A stretch of 64,000 bases of DNA from Prorocentrum cordatum (lineage: Eukaryota; Sar; Dinophyceae; Prorocentrales; Prorocentraceae), in contig CAUYUJ010020574.1 of NCBI GenBank assembly GCA_963575745.1, forward strand, positions 68,655-132,654, given 5' to 3'. Every line of letters begins with the position of its first letter. Position 1 is the stretch's first letter. Of this stretch, positions 9,994 through 20,640 are shown piece by piece. The position numbers were made by a program, and so were the translations under genes. The notes under the pieces were generated by a model, which saw only the letters and a program-made list of their open reading frames with translations, was not told the origin of the DNA and made no database searches.

Positions 9994-10137
9994 GACCCTA
10001 GCAGCGAGGCTGCACGCTCCTGGGGTGGGGCGGGCTATCGGGCCCCCGTCGGCGATCAACGGGTGACGGGGGGTCGGATGCGCACCCCCGTGGGCCCATC
10101 AGCTCTCCCCAGTGCTGCCCCCGACGCCACCTCCTCC

Positions 10138-10400
10138 TGCGGAGAGGAGGAGGAGGAGGAGGTGGAGGAGGAAAAGGAGGAGGAGGATGAAGAGGAGGGG
10201 GAGGAGGAGAAGGAGGAGGACGAGGAGGAGGAAGAAGGAAGAGGAGGGGGAGGAGGAGGAGGAGGAGGAGGAGGAGGAGGAGGAGGAGGAGGAGGAGGAG
10301 GAAGAAGAAGACGAGGAGTAGGAGGAGGAGGAGGAGGAGGAGGAGGAGGAGGAGGAGAATGAGGAGGAGGAGGAGGAGGAAGAAGAAGAGGAGGGAGGAG
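10138..10400 (+). repeat. (GGA)n/(GAA)n tract
   Basis: Purine repeat. The Glu/Gly-rich frame at 9,958-10,362 is its translation. Confidence 0.95.
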
Positions 10401-10659
10401 GCTCGTCCTCACTGCTGCCTGCGGGCTGGCGTCCGCGGACAAGCCTGCAAACGACAAGGCTGCTTTTTACCGTTTCCGTTTCGCCACTCTTGCTGGTTCC
10501 GTCGCCGTTTTCTTTCCGGGCCCGGTTCCAGTTCCAATCCCAGAGCCGTTTTTTCGCCGTTTCTGGTCGCCATGTTGTTCACCGCTTCCACTTTCAAGAT
10601 GCACATTTTCGGAAGCGGTGGAAAACGGCCCAGGCCTGCCGTTTCCAGGGCCCACTAAG

Positions 10660-10746
10660 CACGAGAGCCTCTGCCAGCGACAGAAAGCGGAGATGGAAAA
10701 TGCACATCATGCGAGGCTCCAAAAGCCGATCTCGGGCGCGCTGTCG
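10660..10746 (+). CDS. Possible plus-strand exon
   Basis: 29 codons between CACTAAG and TCG|GTGAAGG, including the helical run QRQKAEMENAHHARLQ. Both edges are phase 0. Nothing neighbouring joins to it obviously, so it could be chance. Confidence 0.25.
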
Positions 10747-10749
10747 GTG

Positions 10750-12137
10750 AAGGCACCACTGCAGGGCTACTGCTGCCTGACAGCAAGAACTGCGCAGCTT
10801 GGTACCCCCCCTGCGTTTAACTCCCACAACAGCTTAGACAGCACGCAACTCAACAATGCAGACTCACTAGGGTACAGTGGTGGGAACAAATGCCGTGGAT
10901 TGCAAACTTGGCTGGTGGTGGGCGAAGTGTAGAGCATGTTGCTTGCTGCTTTCGTTCTCAGGTGGCCTGGGATCCAGAAGGAGTGACACATGCACAATCA
11001 GACCCAGACCTGGCCACTTACGATGATTGGTAGCCCTGTCCTCTTGCCAGAAAGGTCCCCGTCCGCGTGCCCAGTGCAGGCTGGGCGTCCAACCCACAGG
11101 GCATACATCGGTTGCGGTCGACACGGTCAGCACTTCGCCGCACCTGGGCCCCATGAGCGATGGTTTGCGAAGAGCATCCTGTCCCGGGCGGTGGCTGCGA
11201 AAACGCCTCGGATGGCCCCAGAAAAGATAGCAAGCCCATGCTCGAAAGAGAATGCCCCACCACAACAGCAAGATGATCGAGGACAGCGGCGCTGAAGTGG
11301 CAAGAACAATATGAAGGCGAAGCAATCCCGAAACTGTAGTCTCACATCGGAGATCAGTAGGAGGATACTGATGGCCATGAAGATCATCAGGATGCTGAGG
11401 ACGATTATGATAAGCATGTCTATGACAAGTTGATGCGATGGCTGTGACCATGGAACTGATGAACAAGCATGACGGTGATCATCCGATATGGGCGCCGGCA
11501 AGGAGGATGGCAAGGAGCGTGGCAAGGAGGACAACGATGAGAGCGAAGAGGAGGAACAGGAGGAGGAGGAATATTGAGGATCAAGGGGCGGCGAACGGCC
11601 CGAGGAGGCCGAGTCGCCCAGAAGCCCGACGACTGTATCTGGCCAGCCGAGCGCAGGAAGGGTTTGGGAACCAAGTGCGCACGAGGAGCATCCGGCCGAG
11701 GATGATGAGGAGGAACGAGGGCGCCTTGGTGTGGGGGTGGGGGGGTCGCCGAGGCAGGGAGGGAACGGGACAGGGAAGGGGTGCAGCGAGGACGGCAGGG
11801 GAGGGGATGGCAGCAGGGAGGAAGACGAAGCAAAAGAAGAAGACTCCACATAAGAAGCAAATGACACGCGGAGAAGGGGGGGGAAGACGGACAAGGGAGA
11901 AAGAGGATGAGGACGGCCAGAGGAGCTGATCGAAAGAAGGGCTGCGCGGACGAGGGCGAGGAACGACGGATGATGATGGGGGGGCGGATGAGTCGGTCGC
12001 AACTCCTGCATGCAGCAGGCGGGACGTATTCCTTACCCTCTCAGGGGTCAGCCCGCACGTTGACCGTTGACATCCACAGCTTGGAGCTGCCTGATGCATA
12101 CCGCACGCCTTCGCGGGCAGGGCGAGGCAGAGACGGG
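10750..12137. other. Unassigned stretch, purine-rich on the plus strand after 11,430
   Basis: Several overlapping open frames of 60-290 codons lie on both strands. None is clearly coding. From 11,430 the plus strand becomes rich in GA-type sequence, which keeps minus-strand Ser/Pro/Leu frames open. Confidence 0.5.
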
Positions 12138-12177
12138 CCTACAGCAACGAATTCATCAGTGAATTCGTCAGCTTGAC

Positions 12178-12268
12178 CTCCGTCTCCAGCTTGGTGAAAC
12201 GCGAGTCCATCTCGAGCTCCCGCTGGGACGACTGCGAGTGCACCCTGGCCTCGAGCCTGGACAGCCAG
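12178..12268 (-). CDS. Coiled-coil exon, probably of the large minus-strand gene
   Basis: Thirty codons in a strong heptad pattern, including WLSRLEARVHSQSSQ and LEMDSRFTKLETE, begin after a CTCAGCAG acceptor and end at GAG|GTCAAG. If splicing did not occur there, the frame would read on for 12 more codons to a TAG at 12,139-12,141, making this a terminal exon. The entry phase needs two preceding bases, but the nearest upstream exon I trust (23,377-23,439) ends in phase 0, so at least one exon or boundary between them is missing. It resembles the large gene in style, but the assignment is inferred. Confidence 0.5.
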
Positions 12269-12349
12269 CTGCTGAGAGGAGCGTTGGGGAGCATGGGGCT
12301 GAGCAGGCAAAGGGAATACTGGCACGGAAGGGAAGGGGTAACACCTCAG

Positions 12350-12590
12350 TAGGATATGGAGGAGCAGCAGGAGAGAAGAAAGAGAAAGAGAAACGAAACC
12401 GACGACGATGAGATGGTGATGGCGGCAATGAGGCAGGCAAGCAAGATGAGGATAACGAGTACCAGGATGAGAGAGAACAGCGGGATTATGAGTAGCACGA
12501 TGACGAGGATCAGGATGGAGAGCATAACGATGAGGAGCAAGGGTGTTAATAGCAGCAAGATGCAGGCGGAAAGAAGAGACGCGAGAGTAC
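12350..12590. other. Purine-rich GA/AAC stretch
   Basis: Low-complexity GAGGAT/AACGATGAG sequence. No gene supported. Confidence 0.6.
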
Positions 12591-13080
12591 AAGCTGGGTG
12601 CGCTCGCGCCATATCTTGCATCCTGCCACTCCCAGCCATCACTTTTCTTTGCGCTGACATTCTCTCCGTCGACGGGTGTCAAAGCGGACCCGGGACGCCC
12701 AGCATGAAGCAATCGTGTTATGCGCGATCGAAAAAGGGGAGCCTCTGCACATTGGAGGAGGGGAAGGAGGAAGAAGGGCGCACGTAATCTGAGCGGAATA
12801 ATACATGTATTACCTTCGGACCCAGGCCAGAAAAACATCCCTCGAGAACATGGACCCTCCGCCAGCCAACTCACGCAGAACATCTCAGGGTACCATCACC
12901 AGAGTGCACAAAACATCCAACGAACACGAAAGAACATTAGGGTACCCTTCCGGAACCGACCTCGATCTTAGACCTCGGTCCGACTGGAGCTAGTGTGACG
13001 GGCGGAGCGCGAGGGCGGCTGCTTGTCACGTGCGATGGGGGATCCCAGGAGGCATCGTGGCCATCAGCGCTTACCTTAAG

Positions 13081-13150
13081 GACGCCTCCTCCTCCTCCTC
13101 CTCCTCCTCCTCCTCCTCCTCCTCCTCCTCCTCCCTCCTCCCTCCTCCCC
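13081..13150 (+). repeat. (TCC)n tract ending at a predicted 3' splice site
   Basis: Pyrimidine repeat that runs straight into CCCCAG, followed at 13,153 by an open frame. It would act as the polypyrimidine tract. Confidence 0.85.
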
Positions 13151-13152
13151 AG

Positions 13153-13292
13153 ATCAGAGATCAGATCCAGGGATGGATTGCGATTGAGCGTGTCGCGCAC
13201 CACGTGCGGGCTATTGTGCAGTACGTGTGCAGGCTCAACGCCATACAGCTCCCGTGGATCAACTGCGCCGATTGGAGCATGGAGCTGGAGGT
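13153..13292 (+). CDS. Predicted exon of a decayed plus-strand gene
   Basis: 46 codons after the (TCC)n-CCCCAG acceptor, with pieces such as GWIAIERVAHHVRAIVQYV and LNAIQLPWINCADWSMELE. If the intron uses a GC donor (GAG GT|GCTCGA), it joins in frame to the segment starting at 13,376, spelling MELEVHFQTFFVASS. A GT donor one dinucleotide earlier would leave the frames out of register. I recognise no family. Confidence 0.4.
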
Positions 13293-13375
13293 GCTCGATC
13301 AGTTCGGATGGATCATGACGGTCGGTGGAGTAGTCTGCTTGTCTGAGCTGCCAACCTGCCGCCGATCTTCTCCAG

Positions 13376-14018
13376 GCACTTCCAGACTTTTTTTGTAGCC
13401 AGCAGTCGGCTGGCTCCCGAGCTGAGCAGGCAGGTCAGCGTGGACGAGGCTGCGTCCACCTACCCGCACCTACCGATTTCCCTCGACCTCACCTCCCTGG
13501 ACACTGCCATGTGGGCAAACATCCCAGACGAACCCAAACATTTGTTCTGCCTCTCCTCCTACCGGGTGCGCCAGGCCACCCGTCTACCCTTGAAGGCCAT
13601 GCTGGAAATGGCTGGCCCCAGAGCCCACGAGGAAGGTTCGCTCGAGGATCTCCGGGATTTAGTGGCCGAGGCTGTGGAATTTGAGCTTTCCTGTCGGTGG
13701 GGCCACATTGGTTCCGCTCTGCTTTTCTGAAGAGAGCGGGCCCGCCTAAAGGTCAAGCGGTGTACGCTCGCGTGGGTCCCCCCGAAAGTTCGGACCTACA
13801 AGGATCCCGCTACTAAGGCTTGGTCCACGGCCCTGCGATGGGCCACGCATCGAGGCACAGTCAAACAGCTTTTAGCGAAGCAGGTTGTCCAGCTCGAGTC
13901 GTGCAGTGTTATTTCTGAGCTGATGCCATGGCAGCATCGCAATAGTTGGCGTGCGTTCGCTGAACTGGCCAATTTCATGGCCAGAGTCGGTGCCCGTTCA
14001 AAGTGCTCGAGGATCTGA
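13376..14018 (+). pseudogene. Open frame with one in-frame TGA, unidentified
   Basis: After a CTTCTCCAG acceptor the frame runs through protein-like sequence (SLDTAMWANIPDEPKHLFC; SLEDLRDLVAEAVEFE; CRWGHIGSALLF) to a TGA at 13,728-13,730. It continues in the same frame (RERARLKVKRC; ALRWATHRGTVKQLLAKQV; ISELMPWQHRNSWRAFAELA) to a TGA at 14,016-14,018. At about 14,005 the sense shifts frame into KVLEDLNAQSRTLFPERH. One stop plus a frameshift indicates decay. It may belong with the retroelement relic that starts at 17.6 kb, since both are plus strand and are separated by clear insertions, but I see no polymerase motif. Confidence 0.5.
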
Positions 14019-14960
14019 ATGCCCAATCGCGCACCTTGTTTCCCGAACGGCATCGCCCGTGCTCTGAAGGGCCGATTTCGCCAAGCGCATCACGCCTGTC
14101 TGCACTACTGCCAACGTCAAAGCCCAGGGAGGCGAAGCCGCCGCGAAGGGAGCCTGGCCCAACTGGGCCCAGAGGGGTCTTCAGGGGAAGCTTCGCAAGC
14201 CCATCGGTTGAGCAAGATTCGTGCCGTGCAAGAAGCTATAACTTGCAGTCTCCACGCCCTAAGAACTGGTGGATCGCGACTTGCAACTTGGGGCTGACAG
14301 CTGGATGACACGCTGCGGCTCCAGGCATTCCGCTCATAGCAAGGCCCCGAGCTGACCCCCGTTGCCCAACATTACGTCCGACCAGGTGCGAGAGAGCGTT
14401 GGTGCGCACGGCCTCTGAGCTGTCACGCATTGCCCTGCGTGCTTTGTTGCACCTATCTGATGGGGGCCTTCGAAAGCCGAGCCTATCTGTCTAATGTTTG
14501 TGAAGCCCACTTGGCTTGGCCTTGCGACAGAGCGTGGACGGCGATGGTACGCTTAGCCAAACCAAGCGAGGGTAATCAACTGATCGCACTACTTCTGAGC
14601 TTCTGCAGAGAGCGAGGTAGGATTCGCAAGCCCACAACCTGTGAGTGGCAGCGCGACCACGGCTGCGCGGAGATCCGGGGCACCCCACGCCGTCGCAGCT
14701 CGACGGACAGTACCTTCGATCGCAACCTCTAAGTGCCGACCGTGCTACCCCTCTCGGAGATGTCGCGATTACACTGCGGCTTGGCACGGTCAGGTGCTTC
14801 GATCTGGTCCATCCAGCTCAGCTCCTCGCTAAGGCTGCGGCGCTCAGCTTTCCTCCGAGGCTGGTCTGGATGCCCACCGACCGGTGCCGACAGCCACGCA
14901 GGCTGCGACCACGCGGCGCCCTGTCGTCGCCGTCCGCATCTTCTCGAGGCAGCGTGGCCA
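14019..14960 (+). pseudogene. Frameshifted continuation of the plus-strand relic
   Basis: Protein-like fragments alternate among the three forward frames (QAHHACLHYCQRQSPGRRS; ALRALLHLSDGGLRKPSL; SNVCEAHLAWPCDRAWTAM; DVAITLRLGTVRCFDLVHPA), implying several indels. The fragments keep one direction and a sensible order, so this looks like one decayed coding region rather than chance frames. Family not identified; a retroelement is the most likely source. Confidence 0.45.
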
Positions 14961-15013
14961 GCTGCAGCCACGCCACTGGCGTGTTCTGTGTGTTTCTAGA
15001 AGAATCAAAAACT

Positions 15014-15186
15014 TAAAACGACGCGAAGATCGGGACAAAATCGGATCGAAATAACTCGAAATCTCTGAGAATCGGCGGGTTTGGAGGATGTATTGGGCGC
15101 CGCGGCCGCTCCAGAGCGTTCCGGAACGCTCTGAGAGAGCTCCGGAACGCTCTGGAGCGATTTATCCCGATCCTAGCCCTGTTTTA
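15014..15186. mobile_element. MITE-like element, family C, copy 2
   Basis: 173 bp, the same length as 551-723 and similar throughout, with ends TAAAACGACGCGAAGATCGG and CCTAGCCCTGTTTTA. No long flanking direct repeat is present here. Confidence 0.75.
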
Positions 15187-15299
15187 AAATTATAGCCGGA
15201 GTGCAGTATCACAAAACAGGGTTTTAAACCCACTGCAGTTTCCAAGGTCGAGTTCGTGCCCGTCCAGTGCGGGCTGGCATGGCACGTTAGAACATGATA

Positions 15300-16790
15300 A
15301 CATGCCAGTGCGGCCTCGCGCGTGGCATCTCGGACCCCAGAGTTGCGACGATGTCTCGGGCGAAACGTGCTGCGAGGAAGTCTCAGGCGAAACGGGCCGG
15401 ACCACCTCGAGCGCGGCGTCTCAGAGCTCCGAGTTGCGGGGGCCTCCTGGGGCCTCCTGGGGCCTCCTGGGGACCTCCTGGGGCTTCCTCCTGGGCCTCC
15501 TGTGGCCTCCTGGACCCCACCTGGGGCTTCCCGAAGCTTCTTGGGGATCCCAGGGGGGGATATCTAACATGTGGCCGTCTGGGCCCCCCAAAATGGGGGG
15601 GGGGGGGCACAAGAGCGGGAAAAATCAACAAATCGGCACCGGATGTGTATAACTTGATACTAGGGGGCCTCCTGGGGCCTCCTGGGAGCCTCCTGGGAAT
15701 CTCCTGGGGACCCCTGGGGCCTGTCCTGGGCGTCCTGCGGCCTCCTGAAACTCTCTGGGGCCTCCTGGGGCGCCCAGGGGGGATATGTAACATGTGGTCT
15801 TCTGGGCCCCCAAGCTGGACCACCTCTTGCGCGGCATCTGGGAGCTCAGAGTTGCGAAACGGGCTGGACCACCTTGCGCACGGCATCTCAGAGCTCAGAG
15901 TTGCGAGGATGTCTCAGGCGAAACGGCCCGGACCACCTCGCGCACGGCATCTCAGAGCTCATAATTGCGAGGATGTCTCAGGCGAAACGGGCTGGACCAC
16001 GTCGCGCGCGGCATCTCCGAGGTCAGAGTTGCGAGGATGTCTCAGGCGAATCGAGGATGTCTCTCTCAGGCGAAACGGGCCAGACCACTTCGCGCGCGGC
16101 ATCTCAGAACTCAGAGTTTCGAGGACGTCTCAAATGAAACAGGCTGGACCACCTCTCGCGCGGCATCAGAGAGCGCAGAGTTGCGAGGATGCCTCAGGCA
16201 AAACGGGCCGCACCACCTCGCGCGGGCCGGACCACCTCGCGCACGGCACGGACCACCTCGCGCACGGCACCTCGCTCAGCGTTTGGAGGATGTCTCAGGC
16301 GAAACGGGCCGGACCATCTTGCGCGGCATCTCGGAGCCCAGAGTTTCGAGGATGTCTCAGGCGAAATGGGCTGGACCACCTCTTGCGCGGCATCTCAGAG
16401 CTCATAATTGCGAGAATGTCTTGTGCGAAACGCGCCGGACCACCTCGCGCACGGCATCTCAGAGCTCAGAGTTTGCAGGATGTCTCAGGCGATACGGTCT
16501 GGACCACCTCTCGCGCGGCATCTGGAGGCTCAGAATTTGGAGGATGTCTCAAGCGAAACGGGCCGGACCACCTCTCGCGCGGCATCTGGGACCTCAGAGT
16601 TTCGAGGATGTCCCAGGCGAAACGGTCCAGACCACCTCTTGCACGGCATTTGGGAACTCAGAGTTTGGAGGATGTCTCACGCGAAACGCCCAATCCTGGA
16701 CAACTCAGAAACGAGAGTTGCGAGGATGTCTCAGGCGAAACGGCCCAGACCACCAATTTTTGTTTGAGGACGTCGCTGCTTTGAATTCCC
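15300..16790. repeat. 64-bp tandem array
   Basis: Units of GAGGATGTCTCAGGCGAAAC, then GGGCCGGACCACCTCGCG, then GGCATCTCAGAGCTCAGAGT. Roughly 18 copies, interrupted at 15,430-15,790 by a GGGGCCTCCTGG minisatellite. A single related unit lies at 29,787-29,820. The 496-codon frame across it is repeat-derived. Confidence 0.85.
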
Positions 16791-16907
16791 TCGGCAGGAG
16801 TTAGCTTCTATCACAACAACACCCCGTTCAGCAAGCTGTTTGGGGACAAAACTGCTCTGTCTGTTACTCAAAACTTTTGTTAACACAAAATCATAAGCAT
16901 AAACTTT

Positions 16908-17047
16908 TGGCGCTCCGACCGGATTTCTTGTATCTGCGCTGGAACCCACTCCCTGCCTCCCTGGCGCGCGGAGCGCGCCCGGGGCGGCGCCGGAGGCGCC
17001 GCCAGGGGGGCCCAGGCGCTGATCCAAGAGATCCGCGCGGAGCGCCA
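16908..17047. mobile_element. MITE-like element, family F
   Basis: Inverted ends TGGCGCTCCGACCGGATTTC and GATCCGCGCGGAGCGCCA, preceded by CATAAACTTT. The GC-rich centre is itself palindromic (GGCGCCGGAGGCGCC). A better-preserved copy is at 53,769-53,891. Confidence 0.7.
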
Positions 17048-17129
17048 AAAGGGTATGTCTATGGCGTTTTTTTTGTTCCTGCCTCGGCTCAAGGCATCCT
17101 GGCAGGTTGCAGCCACGCCACTGAAAGGA

Positions 17130-17222
17130 GAAGGAGGAGGAGGAGGAGGAGGAGCAGGAGGAGGACGAGGAGGAGGAGGAGGAGAAGGTGGAGGAGGAGG
17201 AGGAGGAGCAGGAGGAGGAGGC
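17130..17222 (+). repeat. (GGA)n tract
   Basis: Simple purine repeat between the family F element and the open frame at 17,242. Confidence 0.9.
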
Positions 17223-17241
17223 GTGTTCGTTCTGTTACCAG

Positions 17242-17385
17242 ATCGGGCGCTCAGGCGCCTCAACCAGGCCTCTCCGCGCAGCGCGCCGTGTGCGCTGGTG
17301 GGCGACGTGTCCCTCCAGTCTGTAGCCGCCACCCCCACGGAGCTGCCTCGGCTCGTGGAGGCAGTGCGGGTCTTTGCTGACGGGG
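17242..17385 (+). CDS. Possible plus-strand exon
   Basis: After GTTACCAG the frame reads RALRRLNQASPRSAPCAL and VGDVSLQSVAATPTELPRLV, ending where dispersed repeat E begins (GGGGCCCAGGGACAC). Amphipathic and protein-like, but short. It may be a fragment of the adjacent retroelement relic. Confidence 0.35.
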
Positions 17386-17527
17386 CCCAGGGACACACAA
17401 GTAGACACTCACACACACACATCCCAAGATTCGCCACATTCCCTTATCTTTTATGAAGTTTCGTCTATTTTCCTGGGGATCGACGATGAATGGTGTCTGT
17501 GTGTTTTTTCCCCTCTTGCTTTACCTC
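17383..17527. repeat. Dispersed repeat E, copy 1
   Basis: Begins GGGGCCCAGGGACACACAAG, passes TTTCCTGGGGATCGACGATG and ends in a T/C-rich TTTTTTCCCCTC tail. Other copies are at 20,476, 44,187 and 53,903. The polar head-to-T-rich-tail layout suggests a SINE-like unit, which is an inference. Confidence 0.7.
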
Positions 17528-17589
17528 CGACGTGGTGGCGCACGGGCTTTTTTCAGCAGCCCCTGAAGCCAGGGGTCGTAGTCAGCACT

Positions 17590-18490
17590 GCCCACAGGAG
17601 GAAGATGTTCAAACGAGGTGCTAAGCAGTTGGGGCGACAGTTTCGACCTTCAGCGAGACATCTCGGACGCGAACTCGCGGGGCCAGCGGGTCTCAGGTCG
17701 CATGAGAGTCACGCATCAAGGCAAAAGGCACCAGGAAACGTAAGTACATGGTGCTGCGCGCAGCCGTGGGGCGCAACATGTTTCTGTCGTGGCGCACTGG
17801 CTCTCCCTGCTGCCGGCCACGGTGATCCTGTCGTTTGGGTCTCCGACGCTTCCCTTCGCTACTTGAAGCACATAGCCTCGCGTTGGCTCATGGAAACAAG
17901 CATGGCGGAGTCACGGCTCACCTCCTGGCCCATCGCGACCAATACTACAGTCCTATCTTCGACTGCACGCTCGGAGTCACGATCTGATAGTTGTGTCACC
18001 CAGATCTGGGACAACTGCGTCAGCCTAAGACGGGCCCAGCGGGCCTGGAGGGTGCTCAAGACCTGCACGTGGGCGGCAACCCATCCTGGCAGATCGTCTA
18101 CGGGCCGATGGCGGCCTGCTGGATCACGTTGCACAGGACTGGGTGGTCTGTGGGAATTGCGCATCTGTGTGTATCCAATTCTGGCCAGCAGATTGACACT
18201 CTCACCGCGGGCCCGCCTGATGCCAGACGGGACCCGATCGAAGGAACACAGCGGTGGCAGCTATCGACGGCTCCTATCGCATCAGAGGACGTCTACGGGG
18301 ACTGAGCAGGTCCGGCATCGGGCCTCGACGGGGGGGCGTCGAAGCTGTCGAGTGCCCTCGGCAATTCGGCGGCATGGGCTGACCCCATCCCGCTGCCGGA
18401 GGCACGGGCCGCGCAGCTCCACGAAGTCCACCCGCATGGCCACGCACGCCTCGCTCCCCTGGGGCTCCTGCGTGCACGCGTGGTGCACCC
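17590..18490 (+). pseudogene. Retroelement relic, region upstream of RNase H
   Basis: Protein-like fragments in shifting forward frames: LPAAGHGDPVVWVSDASLRY; LKHIASRW; LRRAQRAWRVLKTCTWAA; PSWQIVYGPMAACWITLHRT. Order and direction match the RNase H fragment at 18,884-19,340, so I read it as the segment just upstream in one non-LTR retrotransposon polyprotein. No intact YxDD box is visible. Multiple frameshifts and stops make it non-functional. Confidence 0.5.
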
Positions 18491-18883
18491 TGCGAAATGC
18501 TTAAGAAATCATGGGTTAAGACATTCAAGGTCTCAGAATTAGATTGAAACCCAGAGTTTCTATCAAAATCTTAGGAATTCAATTGAAACATTGAGAATAA
18601 TCGAGACTCTGGCCGAAAACTCAAGTTTTCTTGGGCATCGCCTAAGGTGTACTGCGGCGGCAGCCTCATCAGTGAAGGCGAGGACGCGTCGGGAGGAGAG
18701 GTCCCTCCTGTCCTTCTGCGCCACAGGGAGGCTCTTTGGAGCTCCGCCTCAAACATGAGTGACTGGCCGCAGGTGGACACCGCCTATTCAAACCCTTGGG
18801 GTCCCAGCGCTTTCGACTGTGCAGGCCCCTGAGGCCCAGCCCGAGGTGCACGAGTGGGGCGGTGTCTCGGGGACTCGGGGCCT

Positions 18884-19340
18884 GACGTGTTTGTCGACGG
18901 GAGCTGCCTCCAACCCAACATCCCCCAAATCTCGGAGAGCTGGATGGGCTGCCGTCCAGGTGGCCTCGCTGCTCCCTGTTCGTGCTTGTTCGGTTGTGCC
19001 TTGCCTAGAGACCGCCAAACCATGGGCCGCGAGGATCGTTGGGCCGTGAGGCATGCGTCATGGCAAGCACCGCGCATTCGATCTGTCGCTGCTGACCTCC
19101 AGGCCACGGTGCGCGAGGAGAGATATTGGGACGAGGAGTCTACTCTAGGCGTTGCCAAACACGCGTCTGTTCGGGCTGACATGTTCAGGGTGCAGCAACA
19201 GCCAACTTCCCTCATTTTATATTGTTCCCCGCTCACCTTTCGATGCAGGACGCCATCTCCCAAGGAGTCTGTCTCCTAGGAGTTTTGGGCTGGAAATGCC
19301 TGGGGTGATTTCTTCGCGAAGCTTGGCTCGGCTTCCCATG
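18884..19340 (+). pseudogene. RNase H-like domain of a retroelement relic
   Basis: Starts with DVFVDGSC (the Asp-Gly-Ser that carries the first catalytic Asp in RNase H). It then passes RRAGWAAVQV and VAADLQATV, and reaches GNAWGDFFAKLGSASH at 19,292-19,339, which fits the closing Asp motif. In functional enzymes these acidic residues bind metal and remove RNA from the RNA:DNA hybrid. Frames change between the motifs, so the domain is broken. Established: such C-terminal RNase H domains occur in several LINE groups. Inferred: this copy belongs to one. Confidence 0.6.
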
Positions 19341-20175
19341 CGTTCTCGGATGGTTTCGCTCAGGCATTGGCAGGCGAGTTCTCCTATCAGAAAACCAGGC
19401 TCAAGCTTCTGGCTTGGGCTGCGCAGCGAATGCTGCAAAGTCAAAAGCGGACTGATGATTGTGAGAACATTCTGGTTCCCCTCGACCCCCTTTCTCCTCC
19501 TGTCACCAGCCACACTGTTGGCACAGCGTGGACAGGACTGAACGGAGATGCTGCGCCCGTCGCACATGGGCCCACACTGCGGGTTTTTCATGGCCATGCC
19601 CGCACGGCGGCCCACCAGGAAGTGGCTGCCCTCTCCTGTCCAGAGACGGTCTGCCATAGACACACGAGCGACGACCAAGCATGGGTCTTGCGCGAGGTGG
19701 CACACCGACCTTACGCGGTGGCTTGCGCGGGCCGCCAGCGCGCCACGCAGCACTGGAGAGGAATGCGCCTACACGCGACCTCAGGCGGGCAGCTCGCGCG
19801 CCAATGTCGGCGCAGACGACCCCGCTTGCCTGCGTCGCTCACACTGATTCAGGCTTACGATGCTGTGAGCGTTGCCGTGCAGGCTGCTCAGCGGCTCACG
19901 CAGGGAGGGTCTCGGGGATCCGAGGAGGTCCAGGGCCCCCCCCCCACTCCCGAGGCCCAGGGGCCCGAAACCTTCCGAGAGTTTGATGCCTTAGGGCAGG
20001 CCGTGTTCACGTGTGGCGAGCACTTCTGTTGTCGCGGGTGCGGTGGCCATGGCAGCGCTGGTTCCCTTGTCAAGCTCGCCGCTCGGAGCAAAGGGTCTGC
20101 TAAGAATGTTTCCACCAGGGCCACCCAGAAGATGACGGTCCGACGGCTGGAAAGCTGGAAGCACACCCGAAGGCA
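19341..20175 (+). pseudogene. Retroelement relic, region downstream of RNase H
   Basis: The RNase H frame stays open to 20,407. It begins QALAGEFSYQKTRLKLLAWA and AQRMLQSQKRTDDCE, then becomes Arg/Gly-rich. The tail carries CGEHFCCRGCGG, a Cys cluster that could be a remnant zinc-binding knuckle. There is no stop within this part, but its upstream joins are broken. Confidence 0.45.
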
Positions 20176-20244
20176 GGTGCTCAACTCATTCAGTTGTTTT
20201 TTGCCCTCCCCCCCTCGTCGCCCGGAGTCGCCCCCACCCCGCCC

Positions 20245-20475
20245 CCCGCATACCACTTCTTCAACACGCTGCTGTGGGGGAAGCGGGGCAAGGCTCCGTC
20301 ACGGTGGCAGCGCAGCGCAGGCTCGACTCCCTTTCCTCCTGCAGGTGCTCCTCCAGTGGCGGGCGATGAGAACGGATTCGTCTGGTGGCGGCCGCAGCCA
20401 GGCGTAGTGATGCTTGGGCAGAAGCTCGCACTGGGCACGATGCACTTCGATCGCACACGTGCGCGGGAAGAGTGA
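20245..20475 (+). CDS. Possible terminal exon pair, plus strand
   Basis: Two protein-like pieces: YHFFNTLLWGKRGKAPSR before a CACG|GTGGCA donor-like site, and, after a CCTTTCCTCCTGCAG acceptor, VAGDENGFVWWRPQPGVVML and LALGTMHFDRTRAREE ending in TGA at 20,473-20,475. Repeat E begins directly after the stop. The function is unrecognised, and it could be the 3' end of the retroelement relic. Confidence 0.35.
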   Translation, partial: PAYHFFNTLLWGKRGKAPSRWQRSAGSTPFPPAGAPPVAGDENGFVWWRPQPGVVMLGQKLALGTMHFDRTRAREE

Positions 20476-20640
20476 TGGGGGCCCAGGGACACACAAATTA
20501 ATACACCGAAATCCCCGGATGCCCCATGTTTTCTCATAGTTCCTGGGTTTTCGTCTTCCCCCCCACTTCCCATAGTTTCGTATATGTTCTACAGACTCGA
20601 CGATACACTGTGTCTGTATGTTTTTTTGTTCCCCTCCTGA
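20476..20640. repeat. Dispersed repeat E, copy 2
   Basis: GGGGGCCCAGGGACACACAA, TTTTCGTCTTCCCCCCCACT, GACTCGACGATACACTGTGT, then a T-rich end. Confidence 0.75.

Noticed and set aside
12139-12177. Definite C-terminus of the coiled-coil gene at the TAG
   Set aside because: A donor (GAG|GTCAAG) occurs before the stop and matches the style of other exons, so the stop may be intronic. Left undecided.
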